DNA of 64,000 bases from Brasenia schreberi (Eukaryota; Streptophyta; Magnoliopsida; Nymphaeales; Cabombaceae): positions 5,642,001 to 5,706,000 of the forward strand of contig JAYKKT010000076.1 in the NCBI GenBank assembly GCA_036023115.1. Reading direction: 5' to 3'. Each line of letters opens with the position of its first letter. The stretch's first letter is position 1. Made by a program: the position numbers and the translations under genes. This document shows, in pieces, positions 48,298 through 62,190 of this stretch. The notes under the pieces are model-generated. The model did not search any database. It was not told where the DNA came from and was given only the letters and a program-made list of their open reading frames with translations.

Positions 48298-51200
48298 ATG
48301 GCACTTCTGCAGAGCTGCCAGCTGCTCCTCCTTGTAGCAACTGCCCTTGTTTACAGCTGCACGGCCGTTGAGCTCATCAACTACGACCCCCTCTTCACAG
48401 ATTGTATCGCTCAGTCGAACTATACCACTAACAGCAGCTACGAGCAAAATCTCAAGACCCTCCTCCTCTCTCTCACCAACGACTCCCTCACTGGATACGC
48501 CGCATCCACGGTCGGAAAACCCCCTGACGCCGTCCACGGCCTTGTCCTCTGCCGCGGTGATGTCCCAGCCGAACTCTGCCGAAACTGCACGGCCGTTGCA
48601 ACCACCATGATCGGGCAGATCTGCCCCAGCAGAAAGTCGGCGACAATTTGGCGTCTCTACTGCGAACTTCGCTACTCTAAAGACAATTTCAAGGGTGCCT
48701 TGGACAACAACTTCTTTACTATGAGCAACGTCAATAACGTTTCCGATTTTGGGTCCTTCAACAAGCAGCTGGGGACGTTCCTTTCAAGCATCTCTTCTTC
48801 CGCTGCGGCCAATTCGAGCTCCTACGCTAGCGGTCAAATTCGATACAACGATTTTCAGACGCTATATGGCATGGCACAGTGCACCAGAGATCTCTCACCG
48901 GCCGATTGTAAGACCTGTTTGGGACAGGCGACATCACTCATTCCATCCTGCTGCTTAAAGAAACAGGGGTCAATAATTGTGGGCAAGACTTGCAGTTTGA
49001 GGTACGAACTCTACCCTTTCCTCTTGGGCTCAAAGGCAGATGAGTCGATTCCTTCTCCATCACCGCCGAACGCTCCTTTCTCATCACCGCCGAACGCTCC
49101 TTCATCACCGCCCAACTCATCTAGTAAGTAATCTTTCTCTCTCTGCAATTTTACCATTTGCTCGTTGTTACAGTCATTGGTAAACCTATTGTTCTTTCTT
49201 GTACTTTTCACAACTCATCCAGTAAGTAATCTTTCTCTCTCTGCAATTTTACCATTTGCTCGTTGTTACAGTCATTGGTAAACCTATCTCTTTCTTGTAC
49301 TCTTCACCTTCTGGTGTGCCCCACTTATAAAGCTGGATTCCGGCCGATGAAAATGGTGGCTTCTCTTCGTATTTGTTTTTTTTGGTTATAAGAGGAGGCC
49401 CAAGCCTAATACCCACATCCACACTCCCATCCTTATTGCAACGGCGCTAGAGCGCCGTGCCGTTGCACTAATCCTCTCGGTGCGTTTCTCTTCGTATTTT
49501 GGTTTCCAAGAAATGTGGTGGTTTTCATATGGGAGGGTGATAGGGACCGGATATGGCTAGTGTCCACGACTATCTGTCAATATTAATTGAGTCTACAGCT
49601 ACCACCATGTTATGTGTTCCAACTATTTATTATTTAATAAGTAGACGCTGTTAGAAGCTCATAAGTCGTCGGCGTGCTTAGCCTTGCATGGATCAAGAGG
49701 GCCGAAAATAAAATTGGAGATTGAAAAAGAGAAACTAGTTATGACGGGATCGGTGGTGAAAGGGACGTCCTTACAATGGTCCCGTGCCTTTTCCAGTAAT
49801 CATGTCATGGCTCCAACCTTTTCTTATATAACAACTTGCTGGCTGCGAGTGTTTATTAATTTACTATTGACTTCAGAGAAGTCGAACCTTTTCTATGGTA
49901 GGTTCGAGACAAGCTAATCAGTGAAAGAAGCAAAGAAGTCGTTGAAAAACATGTTCTAAAACCCAAATCCCATTCGCCAGCGAGACAAAGGCTACATCGT
50001 TTCTTTTATAGGGACGAATATGAAGTCTCATCTGATAGTCATTCTCAAGAGAGGGAGAGGGAAACGCATTACTAAATTGGGAGACAACTATTAATATGAC
50101 CTAAGATGGCCTACTGTTACCTGACCCCACCTGGTGTGGAAAAAGCACAGTTATTGTTGATGATGTTCTTTGTCGGGTTTTGACTTGAACCATTTTTCGC
50201 AAGATCCAAAGAGTTCTCACAACTGAACCCAATGAACCAGTCATAATCATCAATTTAAACTTCAATTGGAAATATCAATCTTTTAATGAAAAGCGTATGC
50301 TGATTCAGATCTGAATTGGTCCAATTCTGCCTCCAACTGAAGCTTGCCTGTGGAGAATCTTAAACTCATTGGTTCAATGACAATTGCCGACTGTCATATA
50401 TTCTGAAAACACTGCTCAATCCTATTTAATTCAGCACATATGTTGCATTTCTATTTTCTTGTTCTATTTGCCATGTTTTAATTATTGTATAAATCATCTA
50501 ATGTGTATGTACTTAAAGGTTCGCGTAAGGGATCAAAGAAAACAGCCTTAGCTGCAGTCTCTGTGGTGATTCCGGTATTGCTGCTATGTTGTGTCCTCTT
50601 TGGATTCCTCTACAGAAGAAAGTCGAAGAAGCCAAACAGAGGCCCACCAGACTTGCCAAATGATGAAATAGAGAGCACGCGGTTGTTGATTTTTGACTTG
50701 GCTAGCATAAGGGCTGCTACCAACAACTTCTCTGTAGAAAACAAGCTCGGGGAAGGCGGCTTTGGGTCCGTCTACAAGGTACTAATAAATTAATCCCAAT
50801 GATATTTCTTAGACATCTGTGGAAACATAGAATCCATGTAGCCGACCCCTTCTAGTATGGGAAAAGGCTTAGTTGTTTTTGTAGTTGTTTGATATTTCTT
50901 AGACATGGGAATCGGACGGAAAGGGAAGGGTGAAAATCTCAGAGAGATGCATTTATCTTTGTATATGCGTTTTCTTAGGGCATATTAGCGGATCGTAAGG
51001 AAGTTGCAGTAAAGAGGCTGTCTAGCAACTCAGGTCAAGGAACAACGGAGTTTAAAAATGAGGTGAGGTTGATCGTGAAGCTTCAACACCGGAACTTGGT
51101 CAGGCTGCTTGGGTGTTGCATGGAAGAGCATGAGAAGATACTGGTCTATGAGTATGTGCCAAACGGAAGCCTGGATAACATTTTATTCGGTGAGTGCAAC

Positions 51201-54200
51201 TTCAGCATTAGCTCAACAAATTTTTTTTTCTACATAGATGTAATACTATTACATATATACTACGTATCCACCAAAAAGGAGAAAACATAAATACTACGTA
51301 CATAACCCAAATGCAGCATCCATGCATGAGGTTTGACCCGAAACCGATACATCTCAAACCTGTAGTTTTCCTCTGGAAACAATAAGATCCATTTATTAAA
51401 CTCAGATGAAGTACTAATATATAAAGCCAGAATAGTTAAACACAAATTATAGTAAACATGGATTTGATCCCCAAGTGTTAATTACTATCTGCAGAAATTT
51501 GATTGTAAATGAATTAAGTACTGAATATGTGTGTGGTAAGTACTTATGGAATCAAACCGTCTGAGGAGCCATATGGAATCGAAACTGTCAGAAATGGAAC
51601 TGAAACAGAGCCAATGACTATACACAGTTCTGTTATGATCCATTCTTTCGAAAATGGAAGCATAGCATAGATTCACTGATTCCACTTGGTGATCTTTTAT
51701 CCTTTAATTTTTTTCAAATATTAAAATATTTTCAAAATATAATTCATTTATGTTTCTCCTTCACAACAGTTAATTTTGTAATTATCTTTTAGGACCAAGA
51801 ACTGGAACCTTAACGGAAACCTAAAGTGCAAACAACTGAACCTGAAAGAGGAACAATATTTATTGGAACTCAAAAAAACAAAGGATGGGTTGAGTTCCAA
51901 TAAGAATCCCCCAGGATAACAGGAACCAGCGATGTCTTCGGTGAGCATGGTTAAGGATTTTCATGTAGATTTGTACTTTTTCCCTCATGGATAGAACACA
52001 TTTGGCTCGTAAGAACTGGAAGTATTCTAGTTTAGTTTAACTAGCGATATATCTTCGCTACATTGCCGCTTGAATGTAGGGAATAATTTGCAGAGGGTCT
52101 CTGCATTTTGATTACGGACAGATGTGGGAGATAAGGAAGGTAGTCCTAGATAATAAGATTCATGTTGGTTCTTGGAATATCAAAACATTATCCGATAAGC
52201 TAATGGAGGTGGTAGATATTATGATTCAAAGAAAGATTCATATTCTATGTTTATAAGAGACAAAATGGGTTGGAGAAAAAGCAAAGGAGATAGAGGATAA
52301 AGGTTTTAAATTATAGTACTCAGGTAAAGAAAAGGCTCATAACGGAGTTGGTATTATCATAAATAAAGATTTAAAGGATAGTGTAGTAGACATACATCAA
52401 TATGGTGACCGAATCATGATGCTGAAATTAGTGTTAGGAGCAGAGGTTTTGAATATAGTTTGTACTTACGCACCCCAAGTAGGAAGACAACTTTTTTAGA
52501 AGAGTTAGATAAGGTGATTCAAAAATTTCACAAAAGGAGATGATTTGTTTAGGAGGAGACTTAAATGGACCTGTCAGTAAAGAGGCATTAGGATATCAAG
52601 GTATTCATGAAAACTTTGGTTTTGGAGATATAAATGAGGAAGGTAGGGAGATTTTAAATTTTGATATGGCATTTGATCTCTTTATAGTCAATACAATCTT
52701 CAAAAAACGAGATGAACATTTAATTACTTATAAGAGTGGCTTATCATAAACACAAATTGATTACTTTATTTGTAGAAAAAAAGATAGAGTGTAGTGTAAA
52801 GATTGCAAGGTAATTCCAGGAGAAAGCTTAACCACCCAACATTAACTTTTAGTTATGGATTTACAAATAAAAAAAATAGACAAAGAAGAAAAGAGTGTAT
52901 CGAGCTATTCAGACAAAATGGTGGAACCTCAAAAGCGAGAAAGAAGATATATTTAAACAAAAAGTCCTTCAAGGAGATGTTTCGAATTATGTTGGTACAC
53001 CCTGTGATATATGGAACAATATGGCTATACATATTAGGAAAATGATGAAAGATATTAGGAAAGTGGTGAAAGATGTGTTAGGTGTATCTAAGGGAGGTGT
53101 ACCGGCACAAAAAGAAGCTTGGTGGTGGAGTGAAGTAGTGCAAAATAAAATCAAGGCAAAGAGGGCATGTTACAAATTACATTATGCTAAGAAAACTAGT
53201 GAAACTTTAGAGGCTTGTAAAAAAGCAAAGAAGGAAGCGATAAAGGCCGTGAGTGAAGCAAAAGCTAAAATTTGGAGGGTTTATATAAAAATACTCAAAT
53301 CAAAAGAGGGTGAAAGAGATATTTTTAGGATAGCTAGGGCTAGAGATAATAAAACTAAAGATCTTAATTATGTTAGATGCATCACGGATGAGGATGAAAA
53401 AATTCTAGTGGCAAATGATGATATAAGAAATAGATGAAAAAACTATTTTTATAAGCTTTTTAATAAAAATAAAGATGTTAGTATTAGCTTAGGAGAGTTA
53501 GTCAAATAAAAAAAGTATATAAACCACAATTTCTACCGACGTATTCAAAAGAATGAAGTCAAAGAGGCTCTTAAACATATGAAGGGTGGTAAATCGATAG
53601 GACCAGATAATATCCTTATAGAAATTTGGAAAATACTAGGAGAAATAGGAATCACTTAGCTCAAAAGACTATTTAAGAAATATGAAAAAAACCAAAAGAT
53701 GCTCGAGGAATTGCAAGTACACTTATACCCCATATATAAGAACAAGGGAGACATTCAAAATTGTGCGAATTATCGATGTATCAAGTTAATGAGCCATATT
53801 ATGAAATTGTGGGAAAGAATTATGGAACGTAGGTTAAGACAAGTATCAAATATAAGAGAGAACCAATTTGGATCTACTGTTGAAGCGATTCACCTTTTGA
53901 GACGTCTTATGGAACATTTTAGAGCAAAAAAGAAAGACCTTCACATGATATTTATTGATTTAGAAAAAGCTTATGATAGAGTGCTGAGGGAGGTTCTTTG
54001 AAGAACTTTGGAAAAAAGAAGTATCACATTGACATACACTAACCTTATAAGAGATATGTATGATGGTGCAAAAACATGTGTGAGGACTCATGAAGGAATG
54101 ACATACTTCTTTGAAGTTAATATTGGGTTACATCAAGGATCAACTTTAAGTCCATACTTATTTATAATGGTGATTGATGAGTTAACAAAACATATTCGAG

Positions 54201-57200
54201 ATGAAGTACCTTGGTGTATGTTATTTGCAGATGACATTGTATTAGTGGAGGAGTATAAGGAAAAAGTTAATAGAAAATTGGAACTATAGAGAGAAACATT
54301 AGAAAGCAAAGGCCTCTGACTTAGTAGAACAAAGACAGAATATATGGAATGTAAAGTTTTAAATACCTATGGTCAATTTTTGAGAGTGATGAAAGAATTA
54401 ATGGAGATGTTACGCATAGAATTAATGATGGTTGGTTAAAATGGAGAGGAGCATCAGGTATTCTTTGTGATAAGAAGATACCATTAAAGTTAAAAGGTAA
54501 ATATTATAGAGCAACAATTAGGCCTGTCATGTTTTATGGTTCTGAGTGTTGGGAAGTTTTTCATCAACATGTATAAAAGATGTTTGTGACATAAATGAAG
54601 ATGTTCAGATGAATGAGTGGTCATACAAGAAAAAACCGTATACATAATGAGGTTATTAGAAACAAATTAGGAGTGACACTAATAGAGAATAAAATGAGAG
54701 AATATTGTTTAAGATGGTTTGGACATATAGAAAGAAGATCAAAAGAAAAACTTGTAAGAAGATATGAAAAACTAAATTTGGAAAGTATTAAAAGAGCTAG
54801 AGGACGACCACAAAAGTGTTGGAAAGAAACAATAAAGAATGATCAAGCTTATTGTGAGTTAACTGCTAACATGGCACACGATAGGGATCTGCGGAAACAA
54901 AGAATCCATATAGCTGACCCCGTCTAGTGTGGGAAAAGGCTTAGTTATTGTTTGTTGTTGTTGTAGTAGTATTAAAAGAGCTAGAGGACGACCACAAAAG
55001 TGTTGGAAAGAAACAATAAAGAATGATCTAGCTTATTGTGAGTTAACTGCTAACATGACATACGATAGGGATATGTGGAAACAAAGAATCCATGTAGCCG
55101 ACCCCGTCTAGTATGGAAAAAAGCTTAGTTGTTGTTGTTGTTGTATTTATATTTCCTTGTGATTGTTTAATCTTAAAGGGCCATGCGACACTGATTATAT
55201 GTGTGAGTGTGTGCAGTCACAAATGGTAGCTTATTTATTTAGTTTAACCATATAATATGATTTTTGTTAATTATGTATAGCTTCCTTGTGATACTATAAT
55301 CCGAAAGGGCCATATGAAACTGCATAGGCAGTTGGTCCCCTCTTAATAGGTTGGGTTATGCATATGGGAGCAGCCTACCTTTAACCCTAACTTTCTTGTA
55401 GAAGAGAAAGAAAAAATGCTCCTAATCATTTAGTCCCTTTTCTCATCAATGGAGAGAACATAACATTAACATGTTATTTACTGGCTCGTCGTAGTAATTA
55501 AGAAATGACATACTTGTAGATTGATTAATAATTTCTCTAATCTATGCGATGGATAGACTCCTGTAATTGTGGCATCAGGAGAGTACCAACATTCTCTGTT
55601 TCTCTCCTTTTTGTGGAGCTTAACTGAAAAGGAAATGGAGAAATTCTTATCTACTTAATTGTGATTCAATTAATTCCTTTATTACTTATTCTATGCGATT
55701 TTTTAAAATATTAACCGTGAAGAAGTGTTAAAAAACATGAAAACACTCTATTGCACTTTTGATGCACTAAAGAAATTTATGAGCTACAATAGAAATAGTC
55801 GATTTAAAAGCTTTTAGACATGATATGGCTTACTGTTTTTCCTGCCTTTTTCTTTGAGAACAAGTCAAGAGACTCAAGACAGTTTGGTCTTACAATCAAC
55901 TAGAAGGGCTTGTGTGTGAGAGTGTGCGTGTGTGTGTGTGTGAGAGAGAGAAACTTATTATTGTTGTTGTTATTATCATTATTGGTTAACATAGAGATGC
56001 ATTATTTATCCAAAGGATTTGCTTCAACTCTACATTTCCCCGATAAGATTGGGGGACATTTCCAAATGAGTATTTTCTTTGTACCAACTTGACGAGTAGA
56101 TCTTCCTTTGAAAACTTTCATACATTTAAAATAGTATCTAGGGCCTACAGGAGGTGTAATGACAGTCAATAAATGAATACTGAAAAGACCTTTGGAAAAG
56201 CCAAAGTTGAAAATAAAAGAGCACAACTACCCACTATGATCGCAGCCCAGACCGTAGATTATTTTTCTGTTTCATTGTTTTTAACTCTAAGAAACCCTTT
56301 TGAACTGGGTGGAGCATGTTCAAATCTCCATGAAAAGCACGACTCTAGAACAATTAGAGAAAAGGGAAGATTGATCAAGGAGAAAAAAAATGAGAAGAAA
56401 GCAAAATGATAGCAACTATCATCCTTAAGAATGGATCTTACAAATAAGAAATAAAGCTAGAGGACTAGAAAATAAAAGTGAACACAAAGGAAAACGAGCT
56501 GAATAACAAACAAATTCACAGTGCCTTAGGACTTTTTGTAGACTTGCACATGCAGTTCTAGAGAGGTTTTCCAAGTTCTGTCGATTCTCTTTCTTTGATA
56601 GCAATTTTCAAGCTAATAACTTTCCTTATTTCAGTTATCATTCTTTAATCTTCCATCTCGTGGACACCACCTTCATGTTAGAGGCTCTTGACAAGTTGAG
56701 TTGTAACTCACGGATTTCAAGCCAAAAGTCTTGGAACAATTTTCTAAAATGATTAAACTCCATGGACATGCAGAAGAGAAATGCTATCCCCACTCGTACC
56801 AAGACATAACTTTTACCAAAGGTTTATTGTGATCTTTTTGTTCAAATAACAATTAAAGTGAAGCAGGGTCAGGAACAACAAATCTCTTTATGATAAACAG
56901 ATCCATTTTGCAAATTCGTTACCATTAAGGCGATCAACGGCTTGTCTATCAAAAGAATTCAAATCCTCCTTTTCTCTTCGCGAGTTACTCCACCTTTGCT
57001 CTTATCTGCTATTCCCATCTATGTCCCTTACTCTCGCTTTCTGCTATAGATTCTACTTTTGACATTGTAATGCCACCCAATATGTCCAATGATTTGTCCC
57101 AGTTTCGTACTCTTTTGATCAAGAAGGATGACCTGTAACCTCCAAACTTTATCAGGTCCTAGCCTACCCCTGGTCTCCTTCTTGTGAACTGGCTCGATCT

Positions 57201-60200
57201 AGTCACCAAAGAGAAGTTCTTGGATTAGCTTCAATGGGGTATTCACCATCTGATAGAACTCTCCACCATGAAAATTCGTATCAACAATAGGCTTCTTTAT
57301 TCTTTTTTTTTCTTTGTGGTTCTTGAAGTTCAATAACTTCCACCTTTTGCTGAAGATGGTTTCTCCCACCGTCCTTAGTATCTTCACAATCACTGTACTC
57401 CGGATTATTAGTGTCGACCCACCAGCTCCATTTAACTGAAACTTCCAGTTCATTGCCTGCATCTATGAAACCAAGGTAGCAAGTATTTCTGGTACATTTT
57501 TGCCATAGTGTCCGAGACCAGACTATTGCTTGCCTCCTTTTTAGCTATAATGTGTCGCTCTACAAACTCAATCCTTCGGTAGATCAGAGACAAAGAGTCA
57601 TCCCATTGTGTTGGCCGTCCTCTGTGGTTCCTATAGGCTTTGGATCTATTTGTGCTTCTCGAAGTTCAGCCCATCAAGCATGGGACACTTACCTCAAGAT
57701 GATGGGGATGTTCTTGTTATGTATTAAGGTGGTTATACCACCTGCCATGGTTTCTTTAATTGAGAATTTTTCCCAAGCAGACGTGAGGTCTTTGTCCCAA
57801 GGAGCTTTTGTATAGAGTGACTACACAATCGAGACTCAATCAGATCTCTGTGCTATCATACTATGCTCATAACTTTAGTCGACAACTAGGTTTGCAGCAA
57901 ACGGTACTTTCCCAATGGATCTATCAAGGAGGATGCTCCACTCCTAGTGTCAAGAATACTCGAGCTGGTAAGGAGATACCATGCTTTACTCCTAGTGTTA
58001 AGATACTTGAGGTGGTGAATCATATAGCCAGAGTGATTTTTCAGCTCCCTTCTTTTATTCTTTTCGAGGTGAATCCCCCAAAATCAAGCATTGATGGATT
58101 CATTGCAATCTAGACCTACTCCCATACTCTTTGGAATCGTATAATTCCTCATTCGTTTACTATGGCAGGGATGTTGCCATCAATAACTCTGACTCCGATG
58201 GGGTTTTCCTTGTAAGCATCATCTACTGGATACTTCTCGTCCTTCCCTACCTAGAGGCCGTGTACACTCTTTCTCCAAGAAGAGCGCAAGAAGGAACACC
58301 ACCAAATTGCTCGAGGCAACACAACAGGTCTTGACCAAATTGTGATGATGGCTCACAACTTCAAGAAGGGGTGATCAACATCTACTCTCCCTTGGGATTG
58401 TGAGATGATTTTTTCAAAGTAAAATGTATGGCTCTTGATTCATTGTTTATTGCAAAGGGTTTATTGAAGAGCATTCGAACGAATGATCACGACCCTTCAT
58501 TAAAAGGCACCTCAAGATTGAATAAGAATCATTTTCTATGGAAAGGAGTGGAAAACACGTTGATGAACGGATGTGTCCATTGGTACCCATTCAGTTAGTT
58601 CCTTATAAATCAAGAGATAGCATTCATGTGGGGCATAAAAGCTCAAATAAATTGAACGTTAGAAAAGGAGGAGATGCAACTCTTCATATGAGACGCTACA
58701 AAATAGCACACAGGCGTTTAACGTGACTTGGCTCCTATTAGTGAATAGTTGCAACTCTTCAAGAGAACCTCAGTGTTCTCCCTATATATATCTGGTTTCT
58801 CTTGATGAAATCCTCTCTCCCACATTCTCATGTGGCCGCGGTTGAATTCCTGTCTCCCTCCTCTCTCAAGGACATATAGTCATGAGAATGCTCAATCGTC
58901 CTCGAGTGATTAAATTTCCTTCTCTATAACCTTCTTGACTTTAATTATCATTCTTTGATGCCCATTTTGTGGACACGACATCCATGTCTCCATGCTTGTC
59001 ATTATTTTAACGCCTTTTTAGGATCTGCCTTTTGAGCGTTCTGTGGAAGTCATGACAAGGCCACTTCCTTGTAAACGGGGACTGGCTATTGAAGCAACCA
59101 GTTTCAGTTGGCTCAGAACCTTGGAAAGTAAGCAAACAGAAATGGGTTTCACCCGATTCTCATTTGAAAGAAGAACAAAAAAAATGAAAAAGCCAAGAGA
59201 AATTAAAAAAAATTATAAAATGGAACTGTAACCAGACAAAGGATTTATTTAGCCAAGAAGGTGGGGGCTGTTATTCTTAGGATGAGGAACTATCCAAAGC
59301 AAGGGGTCCCTGGTGCAGTTCTGGTTCCAAATCTAGTTTGAGTTCTGACCTATGCCTGTTATCAACCTGGCTTGGTTCCACTTCCAACAACACAGCCCAT
59401 TTAAGTAATTATAATTACTAAACATTAGCGGGGCGCCACGAAGGAAGAGCAGGGCTCTAAATTGTTGGATTGAATTAGTAGCAATAAATGCTAATGTAGC
59501 ACAAGATTAAACCCAACAAATCATGCCAAAGCAGTTTTTTTGTTGCTTTCAATAAGAAAATCATTTTTGCAGCATCATTAAGGGATGTTTGAAATTTATT
59601 TTAGGCTCTCTCGAGTTGTTTATTGTCTTTCTCCAATTTATTTAGTTGTTTGATATAGGGTCGACGGGCTTCTTGTTTTTGGTATATTTCTACTTATCTA
59701 TAATGAATAAGGGTGTCAATATTCTTCTATCTCTAAATATCTTTGTGTGTTCATCCATTAATAGTGGAAATTTTATGGGCTAGGCCGCATTTTTTTTACC
59801 TCAACGTTGAGGGAGGGTTTTCACATAAAAATGATGTATTTTCCTGATTTAGTATAGAAAAATTGTTTTTTTATACTGTGACTCTTTAACTACGAACACA
59901 TGGCCTAACATCACCCCCTTATACAAAAATCCTCTTTTAGAGGAGCGCCCTTAACATACCAGTGTAGCGGATCGGGACCGCGCATTTCTTTCTGCTATCA
60001 GTAAAGCTCTTGTCTTTATTGCCTTTACTATTAAATGTTTGTTGTGTTGTGTGGTGTGAGTTAAGCGGATATTAGGTCCCATTTCAAGCACTTAGCATCC
60101 GAGGAAGGGCCCAACTAACATTCCCTATTGGAGACCGTCTCAACTACTTATTCCGCTGCACACTTGTGAAATCCGCTAAGGTTGATCCGGCCCGAGGGTC

Positions 60201-62100
60201 GGGTGCCGATCACATTGCTAGCTCTGTCGGCTCTTCCGACGGTCAAGACGTGACAAATTTACTCAACGTTACTCTAAGGGAAAGAAGGGAGAGAATCTAA
60301 AAACTTATGAACAATGTCCCAATTCAAAAATTATGAATATGAATAAATCCTATTCACCTCAAGAGAAAAAGGACCTACCACAAGAGCAAATTAAAAAACA
60401 CCACCATCATTCACCCAATACCGATTGAGTGCATCAATGAGCTGTGCATTCTTTTCTTCTTCTTGGTTTTCTCCCTCTCATTAAATAAGGTGAGATCACC
60501 TCTACATCAAGAGCAACCCAACAAACTTCTCCTTAACCCAAATGTAGGTGTTTATGACTGTTAAGCGACAAGCTTCAAACTTTCTTTATAGTATAGTCTT
60601 TGTCAACATGTTTGAACCATTGTCATTTGTGTGAATCCTCTTATGCTCTAACAACTTTGAATGTAGGATGTCTTGTATCCAATGATATCTTACATCAATA
60701 TGTTTAGATATACCATGAAAGGTGGAATTCATGTCAAGAAGTCTAGCCTATGACTGTCACTGAATAAGACTTATGTCTCTTGATTAAAATCAAGTTTATG
60801 TACTTCCTTCATCCAAAGGAACTCTTCATATGTTTCAGGCTTAACAATGAACTCTACTTCCATAGTAGATAATATAACATACTTTTGCAATCTTGATTGT
60901 AACTCCCACTACAAAAATAATCAAATAACCAGAAGTAGACTTTTTTTAATCAATATCTGTAGCTTTGGCTCAATCACTATAGCCACAAAGAATAGGTTTT
61001 GGATATCTCAAACAAAATTTCAAACTAGAAGTATCATGAAGATAGTGGAAAATCGACTTCACACTTACGATACTCTCCACCTGGACATATGAGAAAACTG
61101 CTCACTACTCCAACCATGAGCTAGATCAAGTCTTGTACAAACCATTGCGCAGATGAAACTTTCTATTGTAGATGATATGAAATCTTCTTTCTCCTTATCA
61201 TTTAAAGGAGAATACTTAGAGCTAAGCCTAAAGTCTGAGGCGAGAGTTGTTCTTACCACATTAGATTTATGCATGTGAAATTGTTGAATTACCTTCTCAA
61301 TTTTTTTAGATCACAATTTTTTAGTTGCTCTATTACGAGTATTATGCATGTTAAGAATCAATTTTGCTAGTCGTAAGTTTTCATGGCAATACCTTCTCAA
61401 TGAACCTGTCAATTCTACAAGCATTTTGATCAACAATCAACATATATCATCAACATAAACAATAAAATAATAAAATTATTATCAAAAAGTTTCTACATAG
61501 AAACACATTAGTCAAAAATAATCTTTTTGAAGACTTGTAACATACTCAAGCTTCTTATATCAATTCCTAAGAGTTTGCTTTATCTTGTGTCATCTGCTTT
61601 TAGAGAACCAAACCATCAGTACTGGTTTGGCTCAGTTCTGAACCATGGTTCTATATATTTTATATCATACCCATTGTCTTGGTTCTCATGTTTGGCTTGT
61701 TCTATGACCCATACTTGATTCTTCTCTTGGTTCGCACCTTGAAAAGCTTCTTAAAGAAAACACTATCATCTGTCTTGCAACTGCAATGAGCAAATTGCGC
61801 TTTGATATCCACCAAGAACAGAACGGTGAAGATTATGCAATTTTCATTACCTCCGTACGTAAGCAATTGTGAAACACATGTTTTGAGCAACTAGAAAGAG
61901 AAAGACCATGGCAGATTTTCTGAGATGCCAGCACTTTTCGACTGAGGTCTTTACCATATATATGGAGGAGAAAATAAAAGCAGTACTAGGTAGAGAAGAG
62001 GTGAGGAGGAGGTTGTTGGGAAAGGAACTATTTAAAGATTTTTATGCTCTGACAAAGAGGAACGCAAAGAATTGTGGGCCATCCAAGGATCTAGATTTGG

Positions 62101-62190
<90 letters not shown>

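Noticed and set aside
48073..48537. 154-codon minus-strand frame over the CRK start
   Set aside because: Antisense to CRK exon 1, whose cysteine spacing and signal peptide identify the plus strand as coding.
57552..58334. Series of plus-strand frames that might be one interrupted gene
   Set aside because: No motif, no splice signals linking them, and a location inside the CRK intron; kept only as an unassigned block.
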